Of a DNA stretch of 64,000 nucleotides, positions 52,506 to 61,432 are shown in pieces. The position numbers and the translations under genes are program-made. Under the pieces are notes generated by a model, which ran no database searches, was not told the DNA's origin, and worked only from the letters and a program-made list of their open reading frames with translations. Each line of letters starts with the position of its first letter. Position 1 is the first letter of the stretch. Origin of the DNA: Candidatus Aegiribacteria sp. MLS_C (GTDB lineage: Bacteria; Fermentibacterota; Fermentibacteria; Fermentibacterales; JCC-6); assembly GCA_002030045.1 (NCBI GenBank), contig LQBI01000032.1:152487-216486 (forward strand), given 5' to 3'.

Positions 52506-54539
52506 TCAGTCCAGGACGGTTACCAGGCGGCCCCTTACGAGGTCTCCCCGCCTGGCGGTGACGAGATATACACCTGCGGGTACCCTCCTGCCCGAGTCGT
52601 CGGTGCCGCTCCAGCCGACCCTGCCCGGCGAGCCTATGGTGGTCTCCCAAAGCAGCCTTCCGGCCATATCGTGGACGGAGACCTCCGCCGATCCCTCCTC
52701 GAAGCCGACCATGAAGGCGACGGGCGCGTCCCTTTGGGCCGGATTGGGCCATGGAGCAGACAGAGTGAAGGGAGCTGGAGGCACCGGCGAGACCCCGGCT
52801 GTCCTCATGACCCTGAGTGCCGGGTCCATGAAGGCGGAGAAGGAGAGCAGGCTCTGGAAGGTCCTGTCGTAGCCGCCCTCCATGAAGGGTATCCTCAGGT
52901 CCTTCGCCGTGGAGAAGGCCAGACCGAGGCTCGGGGCGTGGTGGCGGAACACCTCCCTTGCCAGGTCGATGCACATCCATTCGCTGGCTCCAAGCGAGGG
53001 CCAGTATCCCTCCCAGCCGTAGCTGACGTTGAACATGACGGCGGTTCCGCCTCCCAGGGGGTTCTGAAGGAGGGCCTCCGCGCAGCTGGCGTGACCGATG
53101 TAGTTCCCGGGATGGCAGGCTATACTTGTGTGGATACCGGACATATCCCCGTTCCGGAGGCTGTCCGTGGCGATCCAGCTGGTCATCATCGCGAGGGGTT
53201 CCGCGCTCCACCAGATGCCTGTGTTGCTCCCGTGCCCGGCGTAGTGGTTCCACGCTGTTCCTCCGTCGATGACGGGGATGTGTTCGATGAAGCCACCGCC
53301 TGGGAGTTCCTCGTAGAACCTGTGCACCTGCCAGTAGGAAGGGAGTTCCACGGCTATGGAGTCGCATCCCCTGTCCGCCGTGTAACCTGTCTCCTCGAAG
53401 AGCACCGCTCCGCACAGGACGGCGGTGCTCCTCCAGTCCCCCTGAGGCGGGGAGGACTGGTAGGTCAGGCACTTGTCGACGAAGACCTGTGCGCCTTCGG
53501 GCGTCGAGAAGAGCCCCCTGCCGAGGAGCACGTCCGCGTAGAGGTCCAGGCTGTCATCAGGCTGACCGTAATCCCCGTCGCCGTTCCCGTCCCAGGTCCC
53601 GTCCAGGTCGGCGAAATAGAGGTCCACCGGCGCGGTGTCGGCGTATCCCTCGCAGTAGAGGTAGACCATCCTCACCGGGACAAGGGACTCGTCGCCGGCG
53701 AGAAGAACGAAGACTGTGCCGCGGTTGATGTACCTGTCCCGAATGAAGTTCCTGAGCCTCTCGGCGTCGTCCCTGCCGGGAAAAGCAGACAGTATGCCCT
53801 GGACCGTCGCCGTTTCGACCGTGAGGCCCCTGCTAACGTGGAAAAGGGCCAGTTGTTCCATGATTCCGGAATAGGCGCTGTCGCATATTATCAGGTACTG
53901 GGAGTCGCCGCCCTGAAGGGGAAGACCGGCCTGGGGGAATCGAGCGGTTTCACCGGAGAGACGGCCTGTACGGGCGAGGGCCATGTCCCTCTGACCCGGC
54001 ATCAGAGGGGAGGACGGGCCGTCCTCCCACGTAACGGTAATACGCAGCCTGTTCAGCAGCGTGAGAGAGCCGGTTGCAGGGATGTACTCCCAGGGCTGGA
54101 CCAGGCAGGATGCCACGGTGATGCCGGAGAGGCTTCCGGTATGGGAGGATATGAGCGGGGCTTCCGGCCATGGAGTTGCAAGGGAATAGATATCGGGGTC
54201 ACCGATCCTGGCTCCAGGATGACCGTGTCCGATTGGCCGCAGCTCCGCCGAGGGAAGCAGTGACAGCCCTCCGCCGGCGATCTCGGTCCTTTCCAGCACC
54301 TCGAGGCCGAAGGAGACTCCGTGAGCGCCCTCGGGAAGCAGGAATACCTCGGGAGCCGCAGGAAGGAGAGGCGTGCCTGGAGCCCCCCTCTGCTCGAATC
54401 CCGGGGCCTCGACCACCGTACCCCCCCGTGTCTGGAGGAAGTCGAGGTCCAGCGGATCGTACATTACCTCCCGCACCATAGTGCCCGCGGCGAGAGGCAG
54501 GCTCAGGGCCAGGGCCAGGGCAGCTGCTGTTCGGGTCAA
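52506..54539 (-). CDS. Secreted C25 (gingipain-like) peptidase with FlgD-type C-terminal domain
   Basis: About 677 residues. Signal peptide (AAALALALSLPLAAG), a beta-rich pro-domain (residues about 25-220), then a C25 caspase-fold domain with putative catalytic His in WNHYAGHGSNTG and Cys in HTSIACHPGNYIG. The last about 85 residues are a FlgD-like domain (AEVSVHDMAGRLLWETTIGS, PAGVYLVTARRGD), as in the protein at 14583. The start is uncertain between GTG 54548 and TTG 54539; the TTG has GGAG 8 bases upstream. It lies back to back with glgP. Confidence 0.85.
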   Translation of the reverse strand: MTRTAAALALALSLPLAAGTMVREVMYDPLDLDFLQTRGGTVVEAPGFEQRGAPGTPLLPAAPEVFLLPEGAHGVSFGLEVLERTEIAGGGLSLLPSAELRPIGHGHPGARIGDPDIYSLATPWPEAPLISSHTGSLSGITVASCLVQPWEYIPATGSLTLLNRLRITVTWEDGPSSPLMPGQRDMALARTGRLSGETARFPQAGLPLQGGDSQYLIICDSAYSGIMEQLALFHVSRGLTVETATVQGILSAFPGRDDAERLRNFIRDRYINRGTVFVLLAGDESLVPVRMVYLYCEGYADTAPVDLYFADLDGTWDGNGDGDYGQPDDSLDLYADVLLGRGLFSTPEGAQVFVDKCLTYQSSPPQGDWRSTAVLCGAVLFEETGYTADRGCDSIAVELPSYWQVHRFYEELPGGGFIEHIPVIDGGTAWNHYAGHGSNTGIWWSAEPLAMMTSWIATDSLRNGDMSGIHTSIACHPGNYIGHASCAEALLQNPLGGGTAVMFNVSYGWEGYWPSLGASEWMCIDLAREVFRHHAPSLGLAFSTAKDLRIPFMEGGYDRTFQSLLSFSAFMDPALRVMRTAGVSPVPPAPFTLSAPWPNPAQRDAPVAFMVGFEEGSAEVSVHDMAGRLLWETTIGSPGRVGWSGTDDSGRRVPAGVYLVTARRGDLVRGRLVTVLD

Positions 54540-54552
54540 GGACCTCACTCCC

Positions 54553-54579
54553 TTGCAGTGTTTTCGTAGTGAATATATT
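54553..54579 (+). promoter_or_regulatory. Possible divergent promoter between the C25 gene and glgP
   Basis: TTGCAG and the self-complementary AATATATT core (54572-54579) lie between divergent genes. Spacing on the plus strand is 15 bases, below optimum, so this is a weak call. Confidence 0.3.
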
Positions 54580-54603
54580 ACATCTCTGTAGTATTCGTTC
54601 CCG

Positions 54604-57189
54604 ATGAGTGAAGGCCAAGACCGGAAGGTGTTTCCATTGAAGACCATGGATTTCAGGGTCGTGCCCAGGATACCGGAACAGCTGGATGCCCTAAAGAAGA
54701 TAGCCTACAACACATGGTGGACCTGGAATTCCCAGGCCATCGAACTCTTCAGGTGGATAGACTCGGACCTCTGGGAGAGCACCTACCACAACCCGGTCCG
54801 ACTCCTGGGTCGCGTAAGCCAGGAGAGGCTGGAGGAGCTTTCGGCGGACACCGTCTACCTCTCCCACCTGGAGAAGACCGCGGAGAGGCTGGAGGACTAC
54901 CTCCAGAGGAAGACCTGGTTCGACATACAGAGGCAGCAGAACGACCTCCAGGAGAGGGACTTCCTGGTGGCGACCTTCTCCGCCGAGTTCGGGCTCCATG
55001 AGAGCATACCCATATACTCCGGGGGCCTGGGTGTTCTTGCCGGGGACGTCATCAAGAGCTGCAGCGAACTGGGCCTGCCTTCGGTGGGAGTATCGCTCCT
55101 CTACAGGCACGGCTACTTCAGCCAGTACCTTAACAGCGACGGCTGGCAGCAGGAGAGGTACTTCGTCAACGACTACTCGAACATGCCCGTGGACCCGGTA
55201 TACGGGGAGGACGGTAAGCAGGTCTCCGTGGAGGTCCCCATGGCGGACAGGGCCGTCACGGCGGCCGTCTGGAAGGTCAAGGTGGGCAGGACCGCCCTTT
55301 TCCTGCTGGACACAAACCTTTCGAAGAACAGCAGCGGCGACCGGGGAATAACCGGCCAGCTCTACGGCGGCGACAGGGAGATGCGCATCAAGCAGGAGAT
55401 AATACTCGGCGTAGGCGGTCTCCGCGCACTGGACGCCATGGGCATGAGACCCGACGTGAGACACATAAACGAGGGGCACTCCGCCTTTCTGGTCGTAGAG
55501 AGGATAAGGCAGCTCATGGAGGAGGGTCTCAGCTTCCCGGAGGCCAGGGAGCTGACCGTGGCGGGGAACGTGTTCACCACCCATACACCGGTCCCGGCGG
55601 GCAACGAGGAGTTCGCCACGGACCTTGTGGCAAAGTACCTCAAACCCATGATATCCGCCATAGGGCTTACCGAGAAGCAGTTCCTGGAGTTCGGCCATTA
55701 CGACGACAACCCGAATTTCTCCATGACGGTCTTCGGCCTGAGGTTCTCCAGGTTCAGGAACGGTGTAAGCAAACTCCATGGAAGGATATCCAGGGAGATA
55801 TGGAAGGACGTCTGGCCCAGGCTGCCCGCGGCGGACACTCCCCTCACACACGTTACCAACGGCATACATCCGGAATCCTGGATCTCCGACGAGATGGAGA
55901 AGCTCCTCACCCGGTACGTGGGGCCCAGATGGTCAAGCAACCGGACCGATGCCGCGGAGTGGGAAAAGGTGGACAAAATACCGGATTCCGAACTCTGGCC
56001 CGCTCACATCAGGATGAGGGAAAGGCTGGTCTCCTGGGCCAGGGAGAGGTGGGAGCATCAGATTTCCAGGATGGGCCTGATGAAGCCCCACCTGGAGGAC
56101 ATGCCCGTGCTCGATCCCGAGACCCCCACCATAGGCTTCGCCAGGAGGTTCGCCACCTACAAGAGGGCGACTCTGCTGCTCCGCGACAGGGAGCGGCTGG
56201 CCGGACTGGTCAACGACCCCGCCCACCCCGTGCAGTTCATCTTCGCCGGCAAAGCACACCCGCATGACTCAGCCGGCAAGGAACTCATAAGGGAAATAGT
56301 CCACCTCTGCATGGAGGAGGATTTCTACGGCAGGGTGGTCTTCCTGGAGGACTACAGCATGGACATGGCCAGGCACATGGTCCAGGGGGTTGACGTGTGG
56401 CTGAACACCCCCAGGCTTCCCATGGAGGCCTGCGGTACCAGCGGAATGAAGGCGAGCTTCAACGGCGTGCTTCACTGCAGCGTCCCCGACGGCTGGTGGG
56501 CAGAAGCCTACCGGCCGGGCATCGGCTGGTCCATCGGGTCCGGGGAGGAGTACGAGGACCAGGAACTGCAGGACAGGCTGGAGGCCAAGACACTCTACAA
56601 CATCATAGAGAACCAGATAATACCCATCTTCTACGACCGCGACCGGAACGACATACCGGTGAACTGGCTCAGGATAGTCAAGGATTCCATGAAGGCGATA
56701 TGCCCGGCGTTCAGCAGCAACAGGATGCTGGCGGAGTACGTCTCCAGGTTCTACATACCGGCCTTCGAGTACTCGGCCAAGCTCTCGAGGGACGGCTACG
56801 CCGGGGCCAGAGAGCTGGCGGCATGGATGGAGAAGGTCAGGCAGAACTGGTCTGCGGTGACCATACGGTCGGTGGACACAGAGATGACCAACGGAACCTG
56901 TTCCGTGGGCGACCCGCTTCCGGTCACCGTTGGCGTCAGCGCTCCGGGACTTTCGCCCGAGGATCTTATGGTGGAGGTGCAGCACGGCAGGATCGAGCAC
57001 GACGGATGGCTCACCCGCAGGGAATCCGTCGAGCTGGGCTTCCTGGAGGACAGGGAGGGGACGATGATCTTCGGCGGCTCCTTCCATTGCTCCCACTCGG
57101 GACACCAGGGGTTCACCGTGAGGATACTGGCCAGCCACAGGGACTTCGGCAGGATAATAGAGCCCGGCCTGGTCTGCTGGTGGGAGTAG
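54604..57189 (+). CDS. glgP: Alpha-glucan (glycogen/maltodextrin) phosphorylase
   Basis: 861 residues, GT35 family. An N-terminal DUF3417-type region (NTWWTWNSQAIELFRWID) marks the archaeal/bacterial subtype. Catalytic core: HTPVPAGNEEF, GFARRFATYKRATLLL, and the pyridoxal-phosphate site in EACGTSGMKASFNGVLHCSV. It releases glucose 1-phosphate from glycogen or maltodextrin. It starts with ATG at 54604, divergent from the C25 gene. No glg biosynthesis genes are adjacent. Confidence 0.95.
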   Translation: MSEGQDRKVFPLKTMDFRVVPRIPEQLDALKKIAYNTWWTWNSQAIELFRWIDSDLWESTYHNPVRLLGRVSQERLEELSADTVYLSHLEKTAERLEDYLQRKTWFDIQRQQNDLQERDFLVATFSAEFGLHESIPIYSGGLGVLAGDVIKSCSELGLPSVGVSLLYRHGYFSQYLNSDGWQQERYFVNDYSNMPVDPVYGEDGKQVSVEVPMADRAVTAAVWKVKVGRTALFLLDTNLSKNSSGDRGITGQLYGGDREMRIKQEIILGVGGLRALDAMGMRPDVRHINEGHSAFLVVERIRQLMEEGLSFPEARELTVAGNVFTTHTPVPAGNEEFATDLVAKYLKPMISAIGLTEKQFLEFGHYDDNPNFSMTVFGLRFSRFRNGVSKLHGRISREIWKDVWPRLPAADTPLTHVTNGIHPESWISDEMEKLLTRYVGPRWSSNRTDAAEWEKVDKIPDSELWPAHIRMRERLVSWARERWEHQISRMGLMKPHLEDMPVLDPETPTIGFARRFATYKRATLLLRDRERLAGLVNDPAHPVQFIFAGKAHPHDSAGKELIREIVHLCMEEDFYGRVVFLEDYSMDMARHMVQGVDVWLNTPRLPMEACGTSGMKASFNGVLHCSVPDGWWAEAYRPGIGWSIGSGEEYEDQELQDRLEAKTLYNIIENQIIPIFYDRDRNDIPVNWLRIVKDSMKAICPAFSSNRMLAEYVSRFYIPAFEYSAKLSRDGYAGARELAAWMEKVRQNWSAVTIRSVDTEMTNGTCSVGDPLPVTVGVSAPGLSPEDLMVEVQHGRIEHDGWLTRRESVELGFLEDREGTMIFGGSFHCSHSGHQGFTVRILASHRDFGRIIEPGLVCWWE

Positions 57190-57196
57190 TCAGTCC

Positions 57197-57228
57197 TCCG
57201 GTACCTGACCCGTCCGGTACTTGACCCG
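57197..57228. repeat. Tandem duplication of a 16-bp unit with a -35 box
   Basis: TCCGGTACCTGACCCG (57197-57212) is followed directly by TCCGGTACTTGACCCG (57213-57228), one mismatch. The second copy supplies the TTGACC -35 box of the downstream promoter. Confidence 0.85.
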
Positions 57229-57249
57229 GGAAGGGTCCAGGGGTATTCT
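57221..57249 (+). promoter_or_regulatory. Promoter of the STWGxIK secreted-protein gene
   Basis: TTGACC (57221-57226) and TATTCT (57244-57249) spaced by 17 bases, 55 bases before the ATG at 57304. Confidence 0.55.
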
Positions 57250-57303
57250 CACATTGTCAGACTGCAGACCGGAACAGTAGAGATTTCCAGATAAGGAGGA
57301 AAC

Positions 57304-57981
57304 ATGAAAAGTGCTCTTTTCACTGCATGCGCGGCGCTCCTGGTCCTTGCCCCCATGGCCGTCGCTGACTGGTCGGACAACTTCGACTCCTACGTCCTGG
57401 GCAGCGGACTGCACGGCCAGGGCGGCTGGGAGGGCTGGCAGGGGGATTCCACCTACGACGCCTACGTCTCCGACTTACAGGCCTGTTCCTCGCCCCATTC
57501 AGCCGCGATAACTCCCACTTCGGACATAGTCCATCCCTTCGCCGATTCGCTGGGCGAGTGGGAGATGACCGCATGGTGCTACATCCCAACCGGCTCAGCC
57601 GGCGATCAGTACTTCATCATGCTCAACCAGTACTACCCCGACCCCAACAACTGGTCCGTGCAGCTCCAGTTCGACTCCGACGCCGGCAACGTGATCGATT
57701 ACTACAGTTCCTCCACGACTCCGATCATCAACGACCAGTGGGTCGAGGTGAAGGTCGAGATCCATTTCAGCAACAGCACCTACGACCTCTACTACAACGG
57801 CGCGTTCCTGGCCTCCTGGAACTGGCAGACCGGCGGCTCCGACAAGATAGCGGCCCTGGACCTGTTCGCTGATCCGACCAGTAGTCCAACCACCATCTTC
57901 TGGGATGACCTCGAGCTGGTGCAGACCTCCATAGCCCTTCAGCAGAGCACCTGGGGAGGCATCAAGGCCATAATGCAGTAA
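57304..57981 (+). CDS. Secreted concanavalin-like protein with C-terminal LQxSTWGxIK tail
   Basis: 225 residues. Signal peptide (LFTACAALLVLAPMAVA), then a jelly-roll-like beta-rich domain (DNFDSYVLGSGLHGQGGWEG, NWSVQLQFDSDAGNV). It ends in IALQQSTWGGIKAIMQ, the same tail as the proteins at 680 and 33226. No catalytic residues are evident. AAGGAGG is 6 bases before the ATG. Terminator 58002 follows. Possibly a lectin-like surface protein sorted by the tail. Confidence 0.85.
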   Translation: MKSALFTACAALLVLAPMAVADWSDNFDSYVLGSGLHGQGGWEGWQGDSTYDAYVSDLQACSSPHSAAITPTSDIVHPFADSLGEWEMTAWCYIPTGSAGDQYFIMLNQYYPDPNNWSVQLQFDSDAGNVIDYYSSSTTPIINDQWVEVKVEIHFSNSTYDLYYNGAFLASWNWQTGGSDKIAALDLFADPTSSPTTIFWDDLELVQTSIALQQSTWGGIKAIMQ

Positions 57982-58001
57982 CGGCGCATCCGCGCTCATC
58001 G

Positions 58002-58026
58002 GGGGCCGGCCGATGCCGGCCCCTTT
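58002..58026 (+). terminator. Intrinsic terminator after the STWGxIK gene
   Basis: A 9-base stem GGGGCCGGC / GCCGGCCCC with a CGAT loop and a short T run; stem is self-complementary and strong. Confidence 0.8.
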
Positions 58027-58099
58027 GCTTATGTCCGGGGGTTGACAGCCGGCTGCTGCGGATGCAATTGTTCCGTGGCTGAGAAGCGGCCGGAAACGC

Positions 58100-58196
58100 G
58101 GGAGCGCAAGGGGACTGGTGTCCCTCCCGGACTTCAAATCCGGTGCTGGGTGCTAGAACCACCCTGGGTGGGTTCGATTCCCACACGTTCCCGCCA
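58100..58196 (+). tRNA. selC: Selenocysteine tRNA (anticodon TCA)
   Basis: 97 bases including encoded CCA. Anticodon stem CCGGA/TCCGG around loop CTTCAAA with TCA at 58134-58136; a long variable arm (GGGTG/CACCC stem); an extended 6-base D stem (GGGGAC/GTCCCT); T-loop TTCGATT; acceptor GGGAGCG with CGTTCCC. These features define tRNA-Sec. No selA/selB/selD or SECIS-bearing gene is in the window. Confidence 0.95.
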
Positions 58197-58200
58197 TCCT

Positions 58201-58950
58201 CTATTCGGCGGACCCTTCCGAGAGGTGGCCCAGGACCATTCCCGCGACTGCGTAGCCGAATATGCCCGGCATGGTTATGAGGCTGGGTATCCTGTTCCTG
58301 GTCCTTCCCCTCATCAGGGTCAGGTCCTCCAGGTCCGGAGGAAGGAAATGACCATTCGAGACCTCCATGGAATAGACACACGGTATCCCGGCCTCTATGC
58401 CTCTCTTGCGGAGGTACTTCCTGAGCTGCCTGGCAAGGGGACAGTTCCTGGTCTCCGATATGTCGCCGGTCCTCACCATGGAAGGGTCCCTCCTGCCGGA
58501 TGCCCCCATGCTGCTGAAGACCTTCAGTCCCCTTGCAAGGCACTGCTCGAGTAGGGATGCCTTCGGTCCGAGGCTGTCTATGGCGTCGACCACGGCGTCG
58601 GGACGGGGGGAGAGGAGCCGGTCCGCCGTTTCCTCGTGGAAGAACTCCCTGTCAGCGACCACCGAGGTCCCGGGACAGCTCTCCCCCAGGTACCGGGCCA
58701 GGACATCCACCTTGCTCCTGCCGCAGTCCGAAGGCGAGGCCAGGGGATTCCTGTTCAGGGAAGTCTCGGTGAGCGTGTCGAAATCCACCAGTCTCAGGAG
58801 GCCGATGCCGCTCCTTGCAAGTGCGATGGCGGCGTGGCATCCCACTCCGCCCAGTCCGAACACCGTGACCGATGCAGATCGGACCCTTCGGAAGCCCTCC
58901 TCCCCCAGGAAGTCCGCCACCCTGGCGAAACGCCTGTCAGCCGGGTCCAA
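58201..58950 (-). CDS. tcdA: TcdA-like E1 (ThiF/MoeB-family) enzyme
   Basis: About 249 residues. N-terminal Rossmann ATP site VTVFGLGGVGCHAAIALARS and DFDTLTETSLNRN, then the DAIDSLGPKASLLEQC adenylation segment. The tRNA threonylcarbamoyladenosine dehydratase (TcdA/CsdL) family fits by length and motifs; other ThiF relatives are possible. The TTG start at 58950 lies within the 3' end of tatD (14-base overlap); the ATG start at 59010 would overlap by 74 bases. It ends 5 bases after the tRNA-Sec gene on the opposite strand. Confidence 0.85.
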   Translation of the reverse strand: MDPADRRFARVADFLGEEGFRRVRSASVTVFGLGGVGCHAAIALARSGIGLLRLVDFDTLTETSLNRNPLASPSDCGRSKVDVLARYLGESCPGTSVVADREFFHEETADRLLSPRPDAVVDAIDSLGPKASLLEQCLARGLKVFSSMGASGRRDPSMVRTGDISETRNCPLARQLRKYLRKRGIEAGIPCVYSMEVSNGHFLPPDLEDLTLMRGRTRNRIPSLITMPGIFGYAVAGMVLGHLSEGSAE

Positions 58951-59704
58951 TACCGAACAGCCTTTCAGCGTTGCCGGTCGTGACCGAGGCCAGTTCATCC
59001 GTGGTGACATCCCTGAGCGAGGCGAGGGACTCGGCCACTCTCCTCACGTGGGCGGGTTCCACCTCATCGGGTTCCAGGCCTTCCATTCCTATGGAGGGAG
59101 CGTCGGTCTCCAGCAGGATCCTGTCCTGCGGGACCCCGGCAGCGGACCGCCTGGCCCTTCCGGCCCTGGGCCTGGTGACCGCGCCTCCGAAGGCCAGGTG
59201 AAGGCCCAGGTCAAGGAACCTGCCGGCCAGCTCCGGACCCCTGCTGAAGGCGTGCATGACGCCTCTCAGCCTTCCGCCGAACCGGCCGCTTCCCAGGACG
59301 GACGCCATCTCCTCGAAGGCCCCCCTGCAGTGGAGTATCACCGGAAGGTCCATTTCCAGGGCCAGCTCAAGCTGGCGGACGAATACTTCCATCTGTAAAT
59401 CCATTGAGGGTTCCCCGACCCTTGAGTCCAGGCCGATCTCCCCTATGGCAACCGAGCCGGTGCTCTCAAGCAGGTCCCGGAGCGCAAGGGGGTCCAGACC
59501 TTCGTCAGCCTTCCATGGATGAAGACCGAGGGCCGGAAAGACCGCGTCGAAATTTGAGAGGTCCGCCACCATGTCCCAGGAGGCCCTGTCATAGGCCGGC
59601 ACTACAACTTTGCCTACGCCGGCCTCGGCTGCCCTCTCAAGGACCCCCTCCACGTCCCGGAAGAGGGGGTCCATGAAGAGATGGCAGTGGGTGTCCACCA
59701 GCAT
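58937..59704 (-). CDS. tatD: TatD-family metal-dependent hydrolase
   Basis: 255 residues. VDTHCHLFMDP (first metal ligands), GEIGLDSR, HCRGAF, HAFSRG and ETDAPS are the TatD signatures. Amidohydrolase fold; members act as 3'-5' DNases or deacylases. Upstream is a lipoprotein gene 18 bases away; downstream it overlaps tcdA. Confidence 0.93.
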   Translation of the reverse strand: MLVDTHCHLFMDPLFRDVEGVLERAAEAGVGKVVVPAYDRASWDMVADLSNFDAVFPALGLHPWKADEGLDPLALRDLLESTGSVAIGEIGLDSRVGEPSMDLQMEVFVRQLELALEMDLPVILHCRGAFEEMASVLGSGRFGGRLRGVMHAFSRGPELAGRFLDLGLHLAFGGAVTRPRAGRARRSAAGVPQDRILLETDAPSIGMEGLEPDEVEPAHVRRVAESLASLRDVTTDELASVTTGNAERLFGIGPG

Positions 59705-59722
59705 CGGTGACTGCCGCCCGGG

Positions 59723-60394
59723 TCAGTAGAGGGTGTAGTCCACCAGGCTGTTGGTGATGCTTGTGACGTAGGTACCAACAGTGTTCACGAACTCGTTCCT
59801 CACCTCTCCCACGTTCCTTGCCAGATCGGCGGTGTTCGACACGGTCATGGCAGAGTCTATCCAGATGAGCTGCATCTCCACGCATTCGGTAAAGGTGCCG
59901 GCGGGAACGGTGACGGATTCCGAGACCGACAGTATCTCGCCTGTGGTTGGCGGTTCCTGCTGGAAGGTCCATATGTTCCCCGCCTGCAGCGGGAAGGGGA
60001 CCGTGAAGGACGAGTCCGTGTCCGTCAGGTGTCTGTATCCGTACAGGCCGGAATCGGTCAGCCTGAGATACTCGGTGAACGTGGAATCCATGTAGGTGCT
60101 CTGCCCGTAGACGGTCACGGTATCCGAGACCTGCACGTCCTGGACGTATACCTCGAAACCTTCCGAGTGAGTTGCGGTATCGCTTATCTCTATGGTAGCC
60201 TCACCGGAAACGGTACCTATCTGAACGTCGTTCAGCGATATCGATCCGTTGCGGTCGTAGTACCATGTGTTTCCCACCGACAGCGGGTAGAATTCGTGGT
60301 CGTCGCCGGAGGTGGGTCCAGACGGACCGCCGTCCCCGCAGGAAAAAGCCGCCATGATGACAGCGACGGTCATGAGCGTCAGAAGTTTCTTCAA
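59723..60394 (-). CDS. Putative lipoprotein, function unknown
   Basis: 223 residues with a lipobox (AAFSCGDGG). The mature part is beta-rich: FYPLSVGNTWYYDR begins a repeat-like half, continued around GYRHLTDTDSSFTVPFPLQA, suggesting a lipocalin- or LolA-like sheet. No further match. It precedes tatD on the same strand. Confidence 0.75.
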   Translation of the reverse strand: MKKLLTLMTVAVIMAAFSCGDGGPSGPTSGDDHEFYPLSVGNTWYYDRNGSISLNDVQIGTVSGEATIEISDTATHSEGFEVYVQDVQVSDTVTVYGQSTYMDSTFTEYLRLTDSGLYGYRHLTDTDSSFTVPFPLQAGNIWTFQQEPPTTGEILSVSESVTVPAGTFTECVEMQLIWIDSAMTVSNTADLARNVGEVRNEFVNTVGTYVTSITNSLVDYTLY

Positions 60395-60472
60395 ATCTTT
60401 ACCCCTTTCTGATCAGACAACTATTGTACTGTACTCGATAGTCACTTCAGCGTCATCCTTTACGGAAAACCA

Positions 60473-61411
60473 TCAGTATGTCAGCGTCCTCTGCTTGAAC
60501 CCGTAACCCATCACGTCGTGGGCGTCGTGGAGGACCATGAAGGCGTCGGGGTCTATCCTCCTGACCAGCTTGCGGAGCAGCATCACCTGCCTCCTGTGGA
60601 CGCAGACGTAGATAACGTCCTTCTCCTCCTGGGTGTACCCGCCCCTCGCCCTCAGGAATGTCACCCCCCTGTCCAGCTTGTCGAAGATGGCGTCCCTCAC
60701 CTCCTCGGGCCGGTCGGTCACTATCATCACCGCCTTGACGTAGGGCAGCCCCTCTGCGGCGAAGTCGGTCATCCTGCTGGTCAGGAAGAGGTTCAGGTAG
60801 GCCCATATCACCAGCACCGGGTCGCCGAAGGCGAAGCCCACCGCCAGTATGATGACGGACTCCACTATCCAGTACCCTGTGCTTATGGATACTCCGGTGT
60901 ACTTCTTCAGGATGGCGACGGGTATGTCCGTGCCGCCGGTGGAGCCCCGGAACTTGAATATGAGACCGAGACCGGCCCCCAGCATGGCGGACCCGGCCAC
61001 CGACGCAAGGAGTACGTCCATCTCCGAGCCGCCGGTGAGGAACACCGCCAGCCTGGGCAGCTGGCCCTCTGGAGCCACGTTGTGGACGAGGCTCCCGTAA
61101 CCCGACAGGAAGGAGAGGTGTGAAGGCTGGAACACCCAGCACATGGAGTTGGACATCATCATCCCGGCAAGGCTCCGAATGCCGAACTGCCTGCCCACCG
61201 CGAAGCAGCCCACGATGAAAAGCGGTATGTTGAAGCCGAACATCCATATGCTCTCCTGGACGCCGGTCCAGCTGTAGAGAACCTGCGCGAGACCCCCTAT
61301 CCCTCCCGGCGAGACCCTGAAGGGGAAGAGGAACCACGAGTAGGCCATTCCGAAGAGCATGGAGCCGGCCAGTATGCCGGTGTAGTCCTGTATCTCATCT
61401 CGAAAGCTCAC
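60473..61411 (-). CDS. YitT-family membrane protein (DUF161/DUF2179)
   Basis: 312 residues. Five to six membrane helices in the first two thirds (VSPGGIGGLAQVLYSW and GSTGGTDIPVAILKKYTG are DUF161 signatures), then the soluble DUF2179 domain ending in VMGYGFKQRTLTY. Role unknown; members are sometimes linked to cation homeostasis. GTG at 61411 has GGGAGG 7 bases upstream. Its leader carries an intrinsic terminator (61433-61461). Confidence 0.88.
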   Translation of the reverse strand: MSFRDEIQDYTGILAGSMLFGMAYSWFLFPFRVSPGGIGGLAQVLYSWTGVQESIWMFGFNIPLFIVGCFAVGRQFGIRSLAGMMMSNSMCWVFQPSHLSFLSGYGSLVHNVAPEGQLPRLAVFLTGGSEMDVLLASVAGSAMLGAGLGLIFKFRGSTGGTDIPVAILKKYTGVSISTGYWIVESVIILAVGFAFGDPVLVIWAYLNLFLTSRMTDFAAEGLPYVKAVMIVTDRPEEVRDAIFDKLDRGVTFLRARGGYTQEEKDVIYVCVHRRQVMLLRKLVRRIDPDAFMVLHDAHDVMGYGFKQRTLTY

Positions 61412-61432
61412 GGCAGCGCCTCCCGGACGGAA

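Noticed and set aside
54691-55869. Large antisense ORF on the minus strand across glgP
   Set aside because: It mirrors a clear conserved gene in a GC-rich genome where antisense frames stay open; no domain or ribosome site supports it. The same applies to 52419-54263 and 22718-23875.
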